64,000 nucleotides of DNA from JAZGGS01 sp963764825 (GTDB lineage: Bacteria; Bacteroidota; Ignavibacteria; Ignavibacteriales; Ignavibacteriaceae), in NCBI GenBank assembly GCA_963764825.1, contig CAVXUA010000006.1, positions 1 to 64,000 on the forward strand, read 5' to 3'. The notes beneath the pieces were generated by a model that saw nothing but the letters and a program-made list of their open reading frames with translations, was not told the origin of the DNA and searched no databases. Positions within the stretch are counted from its first letter, which is position 1. Every line of letters starts with the position of its first letter. Shown piece by piece: positions 47,165 to 57,193 of this stretch. The position numbers and the translations under genes were made by a program.

Positions 47165-48713
47165 TGAAATTTCTCACAATAATTATTTCCGTATTCTTTC
47201 TTGTTAATGTTTACCCGCAGGTAAATCCCGAATCATTCTACCTTGCCGATGAAAATAATGTTTTATCGAAGATCAGTTCATCAAATCCCGTAAGCAATAG
47301 CATACTGGATATAATCACAATCGGTGATACAGTTTGGCTTGGAACCAGCAGGGGAGTTAGTGTTTCGTTTGATAGGGGAGAGAACTGGAATAATTTTTAC
47401 AGCACTGCAGCATTTGGAACCGATAATGTTTCTGCAATTGGATATTATAAAGGAACTCTCTGGGCAGCGACTGCAAAAACAGTTGAGGGTGTTGCCGGGG
47501 AAGATGTAGCTGCTGGAACTGGATTAAAATATACCACTGATAACGGATTAACATGGAACTCTATTCCGCAACCTGTTGATAATGAAAATGATACAGTTGA
47601 AGTTTACGGAATTAATATAATTCCTGCTCTTCCTGTAACAGTTCCTGAACAAAACTTAACTTTTGATATTGCTTTTACACCGGGAACAATTTGGATAACT
47701 TCATTTGCGGGGGGTTTACGGAAAAGCACTGATATGGGCGAGAGTTGGCAGCGAGTTGTTCTTCCTCCAGATGATTTAGACTCAATTAGTCCTGATGATA
47801 CACTTGAATTTTGCCTTTCCCCTGTTGCAGGAAATTTTTGCGGGGAAGGAAATCTTAATCATCGAGCATTCTCGGTCATTTCAACAGATGATTCTACAAT
47901 ATTTGTGGGAACTGCTGATGGAATTAATAAATCAACAGATAATGGAATTAGCTGGGTTAAGTTCAACCATCAAAATCAGCAAGAACCAATTAGTGGAAAT
48001 TTTATTACCGCTCTTGGTTATAATAGTTTCACCAGCACTGTTTGGGCTTCAACATGGCGCGCCGAAGGAGAGACAGAGTTTTACGGTATCAGTTCTAGCT
48101 CAAACGGTGGAACCAATTGGCAAACATTTCTGAAAGATGAGAGAACCCACAATTTTGGATTTAAAAATTTCGATGTAATAGTTCTTACAGATAACGGCGC
48201 ATTCAGATCAAGCAATCAAGGAAGCTCCTGGATATTACCAAATAATATTGTGGATGAAGAATCTGGGGTTACATTAACAACCACGGTTTTTTACAGCGCG
48301 GCATCAGAGGGCAGCACTGTTTGGCTTGGTTCTGATGATGGTCTTGCAAGATTGGATGAAACGAGTTTCTGGAATGGAACATGGAAAATTTATTTTGCTT
48401 CGGAACCTTTACAATCGGATCGCGAAACTTATGCATATCCTAATCCTTTTTCTCCAAGGCAGGAACAGCTAAAAATTAAGTACAGTACTGGTGGAAAAGA
48501 TTCTCTGTTACAATTCGCATTTTCGATTTCGGGATGAACTACATTCGCACTGTAATACAAAATGCACCGAGAACGAAAACATTAGAAGGTGTACCCGATT
48601 TCTGGAATGGCAGAGACGATAATGGTAACCTGGTCCCTAATGGTGTTTACCTGTACCGCGTTGATGTGGATTCCGAAGAACCACTTTTTGGAAAAATTAT
48701 TGTGATGCAATAG
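47164..48713 (+). CDS. BNR-repeat secreted protein with FlgD-like C-terminal domain (one frameshift)
   Basis: About 516 residues. Signal peptide (IIISVFFLVNVYPQ), then six or so propeller blades with Asp-box turns (SFDRGENWNNF; STDMGESWQRV; STDNGISWVKF; SSNGGTNWQTF; SSNQGSSWILP). A FlgD-Ig-like end domain follows (AYPNPFSPR; FWNGRDDNGNLVPNGVYLYR). The frame changes near 48515. The end lacks the KKMILMK ending of T9SS tails and resembles the related FlgD type, whose role in export is not certain. The next two genes encode PorV/PorQ-type proteins. Confidence 0.75.
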
Positions 48714-48721
48714 AGATAAAT

Positions 48722-49723
48722 TTGAAAAAACTTTTTATCATATCGTTATTTTTCTTTAGTAGTTTAGCAATTGCACAACCAACGTTAAGCGATATGGCTG
48801 TGCAACCAGGATCGTTTAGCCGGATAGGATTCAGTGCTCGTGGAATCGGTATGGGCAATGCGATGTCTTCTGTTATCGAAGGAGAGCTTGTTTCGTATTA
48901 TAATCCTGCAGTTACTCCATTCCAGGAAAATAACTCTTTCCAGGCTGGATATTCTGTGCTTTCGTTTGATAGATCACTTAACTTCTTAAACTTTACAAGA
49001 AAATTCGATTTTTACTCCAGCAAGGATTCACTTGTGGAAAATCCAAAACCAAGATCAACGGCAGGGTTGAGTATTGGAGTTATTAATGCAGGAGTTGGAA
49101 ACATTGATGGCAGAGATAACAACGGTTTGCATACGGGCGAACTTTCAACATCAGAAAATCAATTTTTTATTGGTCTGGCTAATAAATTTTCAGAAAAACT
49201 CTCTATCGGTATAGCTGTAAAACTTTACTATTACAAATTATTTGAAGAAATTAATTCAACAAGTGTTGGATTTGATATTGGTGCTCTATACAGGGTAAAT
49301 GAAAATTTCAATGTTTCGTTCGTTATTTCAGATATTAATAGTAAATATAAATGGGATACAAGCCCTGTTTATAATACTGATGGTGTAATATCGGAAGATA
49401 AATTTCCTAACTTGCGCAAGATTGGAGTAAGTTACCACAACAAAGAAATTGGTATTCTGGGTTCAGTAGAATTTGAAAACAGCAGTGCGAAAACAAATAT
49501 AATTCGTGCAGGTGTTGAGTATAACATTTACGATAGATTTTACTTGAGAGCTGGTTTCGATCAGTTTGATCTAAGTAATACTGATTGGCTTGTAAAACCT
49601 GCATTTGGTTTTTCGTTTTTCAAATCGTTTAGTAGTTTTGTTGTAGGTATAGATTACGCTTTTCAGATTGAACAGTATTCGAGTTCCGACAGACATATAA
49701 TTGGAGTTAATTTTAATTTTTAA
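48722..49723 (+). CDS. PorV/PorQ-family outer-membrane protein
   Basis: 333 residues from a TTG start. Signal peptide (IISLFFFSSLAIAQP), then FSARGIGMGNAMSSVIEG and the asparagine-rich YNPA turn, the hallmark of the PorV/PorQ family of FadL-like barrels, and Phe-rich strands ending HIIGVNFNF. PorV/PorQ proteins move T9SS cargo from the translocon to surface attachment. It is directly followed by a second member of the same family. Confidence 0.78.
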   Translation: MKKLFIISLFFFSSLAIAQPTLSDMAVQPGSFSRIGFSARGIGMGNAMSSVIEGELVSYYNPAVTPFQENNSFQAGYSVLSFDRSLNFLNFTRKFDFYSSKDSLVENPKPRSTAGLSIGVINAGVGNIDGRDNNGLHTGELSTSENQFFIGLANKFSEKLSIGIAVKLYYYKLFEEINSTSVGFDIGALYRVNENFNVSFVISDINSKYKWDTSPVYNTDGVISEDKFPNLRKIGVSYHNKEIGILGSVEFENSSAKTNIIRAGVEYNIYDRFYLRAGFDQFDLSNTDWLVKPAFGFSFFKSFSSFVVGIDYAFQIEQYSSSDRHIIGVNFNF

Positions 49724-49724
49724 T

Positions 49725-50624
49725 ATGAAAAATATTCTAATAATAATATTTTTAGCAAGTTCGCTGGCAATGGCTCAGTCTGCTGGTAACAGTGGGTTAT
49801 CTTTCCTAAAATTTGGATTTGGTGCAAGGAATATTGCAATGGGTGATGCAGGAGCTTCGGCTTCCAACGATCTTACAGCACTTTTTTATAATCCTTCCCG
49901 ACTTGTTTCTACAGAAATGAATGAAGTTATGTTTATGCACAACGAATGGATTCAGGATGTTAGGAGTGAAGTTGGCGGAATAAAATGGGAGATGTTCAGT
50001 CTTCCGTGGGCAGTTGGTTTTAATGTTACAACTGTAAGTGATATTGAAGTTAGAAATAAACCTGGCGAACCAGTATCAACATTTAATGCAAATTATTTCT
50101 TTGCAAGTTTATCATCTGGTTTTACAGTTATTGATAATCTCGATTTTGGTGCAACCGTAAAGTATATATATGAAGGCATACTAAGCAGCGAAGCTAAAGG
50201 TTTTGGTTTTGATTTTGGGATAAACTATTTAACTTCCGTTAAAGGTTTGTCTGTTTCATCAGTTATTAAAAATCTTGGTTCAATGAATGAATTAGAGAAT
50301 GAAGCCTCACAACTTCCAACTGAGTTCCGTGTTGGACCAGTTTATCAATTTGGAATTAAATCGGTTGAATTTCTTGATTTTATTGCTGTTGCTGAACTTC
50401 TCAAATATTTAGAAACAGATGATATACACTTTAATCTTGGTGGGGATATTATATACAATAAAATAATTTCGCTTCGAGTTGGTTATCAAACAGGTTTCGA
50501 AACTAGAGGATTTACTGCCGGTTTGGGAATATCGTGGGGTAACCTTAATTTCGATTTTGCTTACCTACCTTTCTCGCTAGGATTAGGAAACGCTAGTCTC
50601 TTTTCAATACAGTTTAAGTTTTAA
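49725..50624 (+). CDS. PorV/PorQ-family outer-membrane protein
   Basis: 299 residues. Signal peptide (ILIIIFLASSLAMAQS), then FLKFGFGARNIAMGDAGASA and NDLTALFYNPSRL, the PorV pattern of Gly-rich and YNP motifs, and amphipathic strands ending NASLFSIQFKF. The start at 49725 overlaps the end of the previous gene's stop by one base in spacing; the earlier in-frame start at 49701 would disrupt the signal peptide. It pairs with 48722 as two family members, most likely working together with the exported protein at 47164. Confidence 0.78.
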   Translation: MKNILIIIFLASSLAMAQSAGNSGLSFLKFGFGARNIAMGDAGASASNDLTALFYNPSRLVSTEMNEVMFMHNEWIQDVRSEVGGIKWEMFSLPWAVGFNVTTVSDIEVRNKPGEPVSTFNANYFFASLSSGFTVIDNLDFGATVKYIYEGILSSEAKGFGFDFGINYLTSVKGLSVSSVIKNLGSMNELENEASQLPTEFRVGPVYQFGIKSVEFLDFIAVAELLKYLETDDIHFNLGGDIIYNKIISLRVGYQTGFETRGFTAGLGISWGNLNFDFAYLPFSLGLGNASLFSIQFKF

Positions 50625-50929
50625 CAATTTCAGTAGATTCCATTTTAGAATAATCCCACAATCAACTGAATTTAATACTCTTTCCCACTTCATTTTTCAC
50701 TACAGGCAATATTATTTTTTTTATAGTTTGCTAGCTTTTCATTCCCCACAAAGATGTATGTACACAAGGAATTGTTAACCATGGTTGACAGAACTTTGTG
50801 ACATAATTTTCGTTTTAACATCTCTTTAAAAATATTACCTGCTTTTTTATTGAAAAAAATAATAATTGATAATTAGCACACTCTTTGCAATAGATATAAT
50901 CAATAAAAACATATTAAGGGGAAACAGAG
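50625..50929 (+). promoter_or_regulatory. Sigma-54-like promoter region with palindrome
   Basis: TTAGCAC at 50873-50879 and TTGCAA at 50885-50890 keep the AG-N10-GC spacing of a -24/-12 sigma-54 promoter (consensus TGGCAC-N5-TTGC, one mismatch), about 40 bases before the 50930 start. A perfect palindrome AACCATGGTT lies at 50777-50786, about 100 bases upstream, where an enhancer-binding protein would sit. Otherwise the 305 bases hold nothing recognisable. A chance match is possible. Confidence 0.4.
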
Positions 50930-51307
50930 ATGCGGCATATGATGCTAATTTATATCGTATTACTATTCCAGACAGTTTTCTGTCAGGATATAATAAAAAT
51001 TGAATTCTCGGAACCGATGGATTCAACCAACCTTTTTAACTGTAATAATTATGAAATTTCTAGCCAGGAACCTTACGCAGTTTGCCAAAATGTTCCCCCG
51101 GTTATATGTATTCTTAAGCCATCTGAAGTTGGTTACGACAGCTTAACCTATGTTTATATGCTAACTGATAATCACATCCCGGGCGAGTATATGATTGAGC
51201 TTAATAATGTGAGTGACCTCGCCGGAAATATGATAAATCTAAAAATTAATTATGCCTATTATGGAGGAAGTGCGGGTAATAATCTGGCAGATGAACGGGG
51301 CAAATAA
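50930..51307 (+). CDS. Small secreted protein with Ig-like (SbsA-type) fold
   Basis: 125 residues with a signal peptide (MLIYIVLLFQTVFCQ) and a small beta domain, IIKIEFSEPMDSTNLFN and VYMLTDNHIPGEYMIELNNV then SDLAGNMI. These are the opening and closing turns of SbsA/Big_5 Ig-like domains (EFSEPMD.., V.DLAGN). A short tail (YGGSAGNNLADERGK) follows. It has its own promoter with a sigma-54-like element. Function unknown. Confidence 0.6.
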   Translation: MRHMMLIYIVLLFQTVFCQDIIKIEFSEPMDSTNLFNCNNYEISSQEPYAVCQNVPPVICILKPSEVGYDSLTYVYMLTDNHIPGEYMIELNNVSDLAGNMINLKINYAYYGGSAGNNLADERGK

Positions 51308-51427
51308 AGAATTATTTAATTTAATTCTTTCTTAAATTAGTTTTTACTTTCCAGTATTATCTAAAATTCTGCTATAGAATTCTTATCTTAATATTTAAAT
51401 TCGGAAAATCTTTAAAAGAGCTTTAAA

Positions 51428-52159
51428 TTGAATAATCTCAATTATATTGATCATTATAAAAAGGATGCAGTTGAATTTGATTACTTTGAAGAAAACAAAG
51501 GAGCAACTGCACACGATGAACGAAGAGTGCATGAGTATATCATTTCTAAAGTGCCAAAGGAAATAAATACAATTTTGGATGTTGGATGTGGTAGGGGATG
51601 GGTGGGAGAACATTTTTTACCGAAAGGTGTGAAGGTTCATTCTTTAGATGTTTCCACTTCTAATCCTGCAAGAGCGATGGAACTATATCCTTCAGATAAT
51701 CATGCAGGCATCGCAGCCGATTCATTCAAAATTCCATTTGTTCATGATTCATTTGATGTTGTTATAGCTTCCGAAATTATTGAGCATGTTATAGATCCTA
51801 CTGAATTTGTAAAAGAACTTTTTCGCGTTGTTAAAAAAGGAGGGAGGTTGCTTGTTACAACTCCTTACAAAGAAAAATTAATATATTATTTATGTGTTCA
51901 TTGTAACAAGAAAACTCCTGCTAACGCACACATTCATTCATTTGATGAAAAAAAACTGGAGAGTTATTATAAAGATAAGGATCTCGAAGAATTTGATTAT
52001 GAAACTTTTGGCAATAAGCTTCTCATCTTTTTAAGAACTTATGTAATATTACAATTTTTCCCATTCTGGCTGTGGAATTTGAAAGATAAATTTGCAAACT
52101 TTTTCTTCCGGAAACCAATTCATATAATCTGTGTTTTTAAGAAGAAGGGTAAAACTTAA
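51428..52159 (+). CDS. Class I SAM-dependent methyltransferase
   Basis: 243 residues, TTG start (no ATG nearby). SAM-binding motif I is ILDVGCGRGWVGEHF, motif II KVHSLDVS and motif IV DVVIASEIIEHVIDPTEF, the Methyltransf_11 layout. The C-terminus has a hydrophobic segment (TYVILQFFPFWLWNL) then a basic tail, as in enzymes that methylate lipid-linked sugars. The neighbouring GT4 and GT39 genes fit a role in envelope glycan synthesis. Confidence 0.82.
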   Translation: MNNLNYIDHYKKDAVEFDYFEENKGATAHDERRVHEYIISKVPKEINTILDVGCGRGWVGEHFLPKGVKVHSLDVSTSNPARAMELYPSDNHAGIAADSFKIPFVHDSFDVVIASEIIEHVIDPTEFVKELFRVVKKGGRLLVTTPYKEKLIYYLCVHCNKKTPANAHIHSFDEKKLESYYKDKDLEEFDYETFGNKLLIFLRTYVILQFFPFWLWNLKDKFANFFFRKPIHIICVFKKKGKT

Positions 52160-52196
52160 ATTAAGTTTGTCTTGATAAGTTATGCAAGCAAGTGGA

Positions 52197-53312
52197 CTAT
52201 AACTTTTCCAGGAGATTCTTAAGTTCATTTTCCCAGTTCAATTCTTGTGATGCCGTTCTGCAATTTTCTTTAAACTTTTTATTCAAAACTTCATCTTCTG
52301 TTAATTGTTTAATCGCTTCAACAAGTTCATCAGGATTTTCAAGATCAACAACTTTCCCGACTTGGTAATCCTCAACAATTTCCTTCATCTGGGGTAGATT
52401 GCTTACTATTACAGGAATCTCTGCCATAATATATTCAAATAGTTTATTAGGGAGAGCGTAATAATAACTTAAGCTTAGATTTTCAATTATTGAAAGACCA
52501 ACATCCGCAGTTTTTGTATAAGATAAAATATTCTCCTGGTTTACTTTGCCAGCAAAAATAACCTGTTCAATAATTCCCATTTCATTTGCAAGATTTCTGT
52601 AATAATCTTCAAACTCTCCATCGCCAATAATTACGAGTACACAATCTTTAAGTTCTTTCAACGCTCTGAATGTTGGAAGTAAGCCTCTACCATGATGAAT
52701 AACACCCTGGTAAAGAAGTGTTTTTTTAATTTGATCAATTCCAAATAGTGATTTGAAATCTTGCTCTTCTTTAGGCTTGTAGTATCGAGGAAGGTTTCGT
52801 AGAAGGATTGGATCATCTACTTCATATTTTTTTATAAGAAAATCGGAATCAAGTTTACCTGTTGTTATAATATGATTAACTTTTTTTATAAAATATCTTT
52901 CAACTAATCGCCAGAAATTCTGTTTGGTTTTCTTTCCTTTTAAACCTGCAAGATGTCCGTACAATTCTCGTGAATCATAAAAAACCTTTGCACTTTTTAG
53001 CTTACCAAACAGAACCGCAAACGGTAGCGTGTAAATATCTTCCGCAAATATTATTGATGCTCTTGATGCCATCAAATAAAATTTTATATGCCACGCAAAT
53101 TTTAAATAGAAGGAGAGAGAAAGAAATCCTTTATGAAGCTTGTAAATTGTAACCTCACTCTTAACAGGTTCAAAATCTTTAGTTAACCAATCAAATCCCA
53201 GAAATTTAGCTTCATAGCCATTTATTTTTAGAGTGTTATAAAGATTTTTACATCTTGTATCGTAGTTTAGATTTCCAAGAAAGGTAATTAAAACTTTATT
53301 TTTAGAGCTCAT
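52197..53312 (-). CDS. Family 4 glycosyltransferase
   Basis: 371 residues with the GT-B fold: N-terminal domain (ITFLGNLNYDTRCKNLYNTL), a conserved ASRASIIFAEDIYTLPFAVL segment, and C-terminal domain with LLYQGVIHHGRGLLPTFRAL, DCVLVIIGDGEFEDYYRNLA and KLFEYIMAEIPVIVSNLPQM (the E-x7-E donor motif). This is a retaining glycosyltransferase of the GT4 type acting on lipid-linked glycans. The next minus-strand gene upstream ends 12 bases away. Confidence 0.85.
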   Translation of the reverse strand: MSSKNKVLITFLGNLNYDTRCKNLYNTLKINGYEAKFLGFDWLTKDFEPVKSEVTIYKLHKGFLSLSFYLKFAWHIKFYLMASRASIIFAEDIYTLPFAVLFGKLKSAKVFYDSRELYGHLAGLKGKKTKQNFWRLVERYFIKKVNHIITTGKLDSDFLIKKYEVDDPILLRNLPRYYKPKEEQDFKSLFGIDQIKKTLLYQGVIHHGRGLLPTFRALKELKDCVLVIIGDGEFEDYYRNLANEMGIIEQVIFAGKVNQENILSYTKTADVGLSIIENLSLSYYYALPNKLFEYIMAEIPVIVSNLPQMKEIVEDYQVGKVVDLENPDELVEAIKQLTEDEVLNKKFKENCRTASQELNWENELKNLLEKL

Positions 53313-53323
53313 ACTATTAGTTC

Positions 53324-54288
53324 TTATTTAAATTCATATCGGAGAGTATTTCGCATAACTGTTTTTGCATCAAACTTTTCTTTAAAATCTACTAAGACTC
53401 ATGCTCGGAGTCATAGGATTTTCTGCTTTCGTATCCTGCGAAACTCCTATATCAACATATTTGAAACCATTTTTTGTTGACCATTTAACCACTTCGTACA
53501 TGATTCTGTGAATTGGTTTTAAATGTTCGTACTCGTAAAGAAGCATATTATAAAAACAGAGCGATATTGTTTTGTTACAAAGGAATAAGCTTGAACCGGC
53601 AATCGGTTTATCTTTATAGTAAAGCATAAAAAGTTTTAGTTGGTCCGGCATTAGATCTTTAAGCTTTATCAAGTCATCGTATGAATGTGTTGGTTTTACA
53701 TCGTGCCGTTTTTTGTTATCTAAAAGTATTGGGTAAAATTCATCGTACCGTTCATTTATTTCAACTTTTATATCATCATTCTTAATAGTTTTTCTTATGT
53801 TCCTTCTAACAGTTTGCTGGAACCTTTGCAAAAAATCTTCTTCACCGTTTAACTTTATAGCGCTGGAGATATAATGAAGATCATAAGTAAAGCCTTGCCA
53901 CAGCATTGCAAAATCAAGGTTTTCATTCGGGTGATTTTCATAAATTCTTGGTGCACTTGTAAGAAGGAATTCTTTTATTCCTTTTTTCTCTCCATATTCT
54001 AGCAGAGTTGAAACCATTTCCATTGCTTCTGAAAACTTTACATCTTTTGTAACTATTGAACCGTAACTTGCGCCTATTGGAGATTCATAAACATTACCGA
54101 TGCGAGGCGCCGGGAAGGAGTGCAACGATGTGGCTTTTTTCTATAAAAAGAAGATGGTTAAAATTAAATTTACCATCAGAATGATAATCAAAGAATTTTT
54201 GTGTGTGAAAAATTGTACCGTTGTTTGAATCCAACACAAACTGGTCCCACTTTTCTTTCCACTTATCTGAGTACTCTATAATTTTCAT
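53324..54288 (-). CDS. FemAB/GNAT-type (Acetyltransf_6) transferase (two frameshifts)
   Basis: About 321 residues. N-terminal half: WKEKWDQFVLDSNNGTIFHT, typical of the FemAB-like opening. The C-terminal GNAT domain runs through FQQTVRRNIRKTIKNDDIKV, LKLFMLYYKDKPIAGSSLFL and HRIMYEVVKWSTKNGFKYVD to VSQDTKAENPMTPSMSL. Frame changes near 54110 and 53400; joined, it ends VDFKEKFDAKTVMRNTLRYE. Such enzymes attach amino acids or acyl groups to cell-wall or surface glycans; the substrate is unknown. Confidence 0.7.
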
Positions 54289-54350
54289 AAAAATAATTCT
54301 TGTTTAAAAGGAAATAAAAGGTACAAAATATCCTGAAGATATTAGTGAAA

Positions 54351-55811
54351 TTAATTTGAAATTTTACTGTACACTTTAAAACCTCTGAATGCTTTTACTT
54401 CTTCGAAAGCTGCAGAGCTAAGTATTTCAAAATCAGGGAACTGAAATTGCTGCAACTTCAATTCATCGATATGCTTTTTGTTGTAAACAATCCAATCGCC
54501 TCCTTTAATTTTATTTAGATTGAAATTCTGCCCAAGTATTTTTCCAGAAATAATCTTTTTATCATAACCACGAATCAGGTCGATGCTGTATTTTGTAAAA
54601 TGATCAGTATAAATAAAAATAGTAGGATTTTCTTTTAAAAAGATTTTGAACTTATCGTTGCTTTCTTTATTGAAATAAACTTCATAATGATTGCACATTA
54701 TAAATGCTCCAACAACATAAATTATTATCAATCCAGATTTAAGGTAAATCTTAAACCTGTTTATAAAAATTGAAGATAGAATTACCATCGGCATAAATAG
54801 CGGAAAAACATACCAGCTTATTTGCAAATCCAATGGCTTGTAACCAGAATATGAAGTAGTGAATGCCATTAAAAGTAGCAGGGTTCCTAAAAACCAGTAA
54901 GTAAGAAGAATGTATTTCTTCTTTTTAAAATTGAAGATGCTCTGTATTGTTCCAACCAGGGGAAGGAAAAGGTAAAACCTTCTGAGGAAAACAGAACGAC
55001 CATTTATTAAGAATACCTGGTCTAATAGATTTCCCCAGAAACTTTTTGTGCCGCCATACTTTTGGGCTGTGTAAGGGAAAAAATTGTAATAGCATAAATT
55101 ATAATTTTGCTCGGTCATTGCAAGACGATGAAGAAAATCATTATGAAGAAAAAGATAAATAGATCCTTCTAGTAAAAAGTTTGAAATAATAAACAACATT
55201 GCAATTAAAATCTGGATGTTAAACTTCCGGTGCTTTACTAAATAATACAACCAAAGCAAGCCAAGTAAAATTGAGGTATAAAAAATATGTTCTTTAAACT
55301 GCATCGAGATAAAAAGGAATAAACCTCCCCAAACGGCTAAATATAGTTTATTGATTTTATATGATTTTATAAGAAAATAAATACCAAGGTTAATAAAAAA
55401 CATCGTAGAAATATCAATAAAATTTATTGTAGCGAACACAACATCCGTTGGAAAAAATGCCATAAGGAACGCTGCTGTAAATGAAATCGAATCATCACTT
55501 GTTAACAGAGCAGCTAATTTATAGGTTAACAGAATCGATCCTATGGAAAAGAAAAACGGGAAGACAAGCGTTGCAAATTCACTTACTCCAAAAATTGAAA
55601 AAGAAAAAGCAGTTAGTAATAAGTGATTTATCCTCAGGGGAGAAACGGGGTAACCCAAATAGTCACCTGGGAAATCTCCACTCAATAAATTGTAACTCAG
55701 GTAGGAATAATAAGCATCATCGGAAAAGATGTGCCCGATGTTAAAATAGAGACGTATTATAATTCCTGCTAAAAGGATTACTGATATTTTAAGTATCTTA
55801 TTGGAGAGCAA
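54351..55811 (-). CDS. GT39-type polytopic glycosyltransferase (ArnT/PMT-like)
   Basis: 486 residues with about 11 membrane helices and the first-loop signature IGHIFSDDAYYSYLSYNLLS (Asp-Asp acidic pair) of lipid-linked sugar transferases that use polyprenyl-phosphate donors. The end is a soluble tail (LKENPTIFIYTDHFTKYSID). It probably adds a sugar to an envelope lipid or protein. A TTG at 55811 is the best start; there is no ATG nearby. Intact frame. Confidence 0.75.
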   Translation of the reverse strand: MLSNKILKISVILLAGIIIRLYFNIGHIFSDDAYYSYLSYNLLSGDFPGDYLGYPVSPLRINHLLLTAFSFSIFGVSEFATLVFPFFFSIGSILLTYKLAALLTSDDSISFTAAFLMAFFPTDVVFATINFIDISTMFFINLGIYFLIKSYKINKLYLAVWGGLFLFISMQFKEHIFYTSILLGLLWLYYLVKHRKFNIQILIAMLFIISNFLLEGSIYLFLHNDFLHRLAMTEQNYNLCYYNFFPYTAQKYGGTKSFWGNLLDQVFLINGRSVFLRRFYLFLPLVGTIQSIFNFKKKKYILLTYWFLGTLLLLMAFTTSYSGYKPLDLQISWYVFPLFMPMVILSSIFINRFKIYLKSGLIIIYVVGAFIMCNHYEVYFNKESNDKFKIFLKENPTIFIYTDHFTKYSIDLIRGYDKKIISGKILGQNFNLNKIKGGDWIVYNKKHIDELKLQQFQFPDFEILSSAAFEEVKAFRGFKVYSKISN

Positions 55812-55976
55812 TGCTGTATCTCATTCGTTTTTTGAAGCTTTTTATTGTTAGCCTTTGCAAGTAGATTTCTTTTTAACCAAAGTTAACAATTAAACAGAAA
55901 AATAAACATAGTATAACTTATTGCACGAACAGCTTAAAGTGATTCAGCAGTTTTTACTAAAATGTATAGATAATTG

Positions 55977-57107
55977 ATGAGCACTAATATATTAATTTCA
56001 CCTGATAGTTTTAAAGAATGTATAAGTTCTGTAAGATTATCATCTTTAATAGCTGAAGAGTTTGGTGATTTACAAAGTGCAAAATCAATTCTGAAACCAA
56101 TTTCTGATGGGGGAGATGGATTCCTGGAAGTGTGTAGATATTATTTTGGTGGAGAGATTCTGAATTATAAAATTTCTACTCCTTATGATAATTCCGAATT
56201 AATTTGTCCTGTACTCTATAATTTCAATTCCAAAACAATTTATATTGAATCCGCTGATGTACTGGGATTAAAAATAGTGCCTGATAAGTTTAGAAATCCT
56301 CTAGAATTATCTTCAAAAGGTTTAGGAGAATTATTACTCAATATAGAAAATGATGTTATCTCAGGGAAAATTTCTGCAGATAAGATTATTGTTGGAATAG
56401 GAGGTACTGCTACTATTGATATCGGAATAGGTGCGTGCTCCGCATTGGGATTGCAATTATACGATGGAGATAATAAAGAAATATTACCCGTTCCGGAAAA
56501 TTTAATCAGAGTTAAATCCATTCATTGGTTAGAAAGGAAATTTTCTTTTAACATAGAATTGATTCTGGATGTTGATAATCAACTACTGGGTAAAAATGGA
56601 GCAGCTAAAATTTTTGGGCATCAAAAAGGAGCAAGCAGGCAAGAGATTGATATTCTTGAAAGTGGTTTTGCTAATATAGTTAACTTATTAGAAAATAATG
56701 ATATAGTAGATTTACCTAATAAATTATATGGTGCAGGTGGTGGAATTCCATCCTTATTTCATCTTCTCCTAAATGCTAAAATTGAAAGTGCAAAAGACTT
56801 TATTTTGGATGATCTTGGTATAAGTAATTTTAAGAGAAAAGTAAACTATGTAATTACCGGGGAGGGAGCATTCGATCATCAATCTTTAATGGGAAAGGGA
56901 GCAGGGATCATACTTGGAGAATTTGAAAATGAGTGTGATAAAATATTTTTGCTTTGTGGAATAATAAATGAAGAAGTTACACAGAAACTTTCTGATTATA
57001 TTTTACCGATTGAGATAAACTGCTTTTTTCAAAATAAAGATGAATCAATCTTAAATATTGAAAGCGGAATTCGGCTGGCTTGCATAAAAATCAAGAATAA
57101 TCTATAA
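55977..57107 (+). CDS. Glycerate kinase (GlxK/GarK type)
   Basis: 376 residues. NILISPDSFKECISSVRLSS, ILKPISDGGDGFLEVCRYYF, VGIGGTATIDIGIGACSALG, GHQKGASRQEIDILESGF and VNYVITGEGAFDHQSLMGKG are the five blocks of type-1 glycerate kinase. It phosphorylates D-glycerate to 2- or 3-phosphoglycerate in glyoxylate or serine metabolism. ATG at 55977 chosen; TTG at 55974 is in frame. Frame intact. Confidence 0.92.
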   Translation: MSTNILISPDSFKECISSVRLSSLIAEEFGDLQSAKSILKPISDGGDGFLEVCRYYFGGEILNYKISTPYDNSELICPVLYNFNSKTIYIESADVLGLKIVPDKFRNPLELSSKGLGELLLNIENDVISGKISADKIIVGIGGTATIDIGIGACSALGLQLYDGDNKEILPVPENLIRVKSIHWLERKFSFNIELILDVDNQLLGKNGAAKIFGHQKGASRQEIDILESGFANIVNLLENNDIVDLPNKLYGAGGGIPSLFHLLLNAKIESAKDFILDDLGISNFKRKVNYVITGEGAFDHQSLMGKGAGIILGEFENECDKIFLLCGIINEEVTQKLSDYILPIEINCFFQNKDESILNIESGIRLACIKIKNNL

Positions 57108-57193
57108 TTATGGACTTTTATAGCTACGCTAAAAATTTGTAAATTTATTTTTAATTCAATTAATCATATTTAAAAGGTTAAACGAGAATATTA

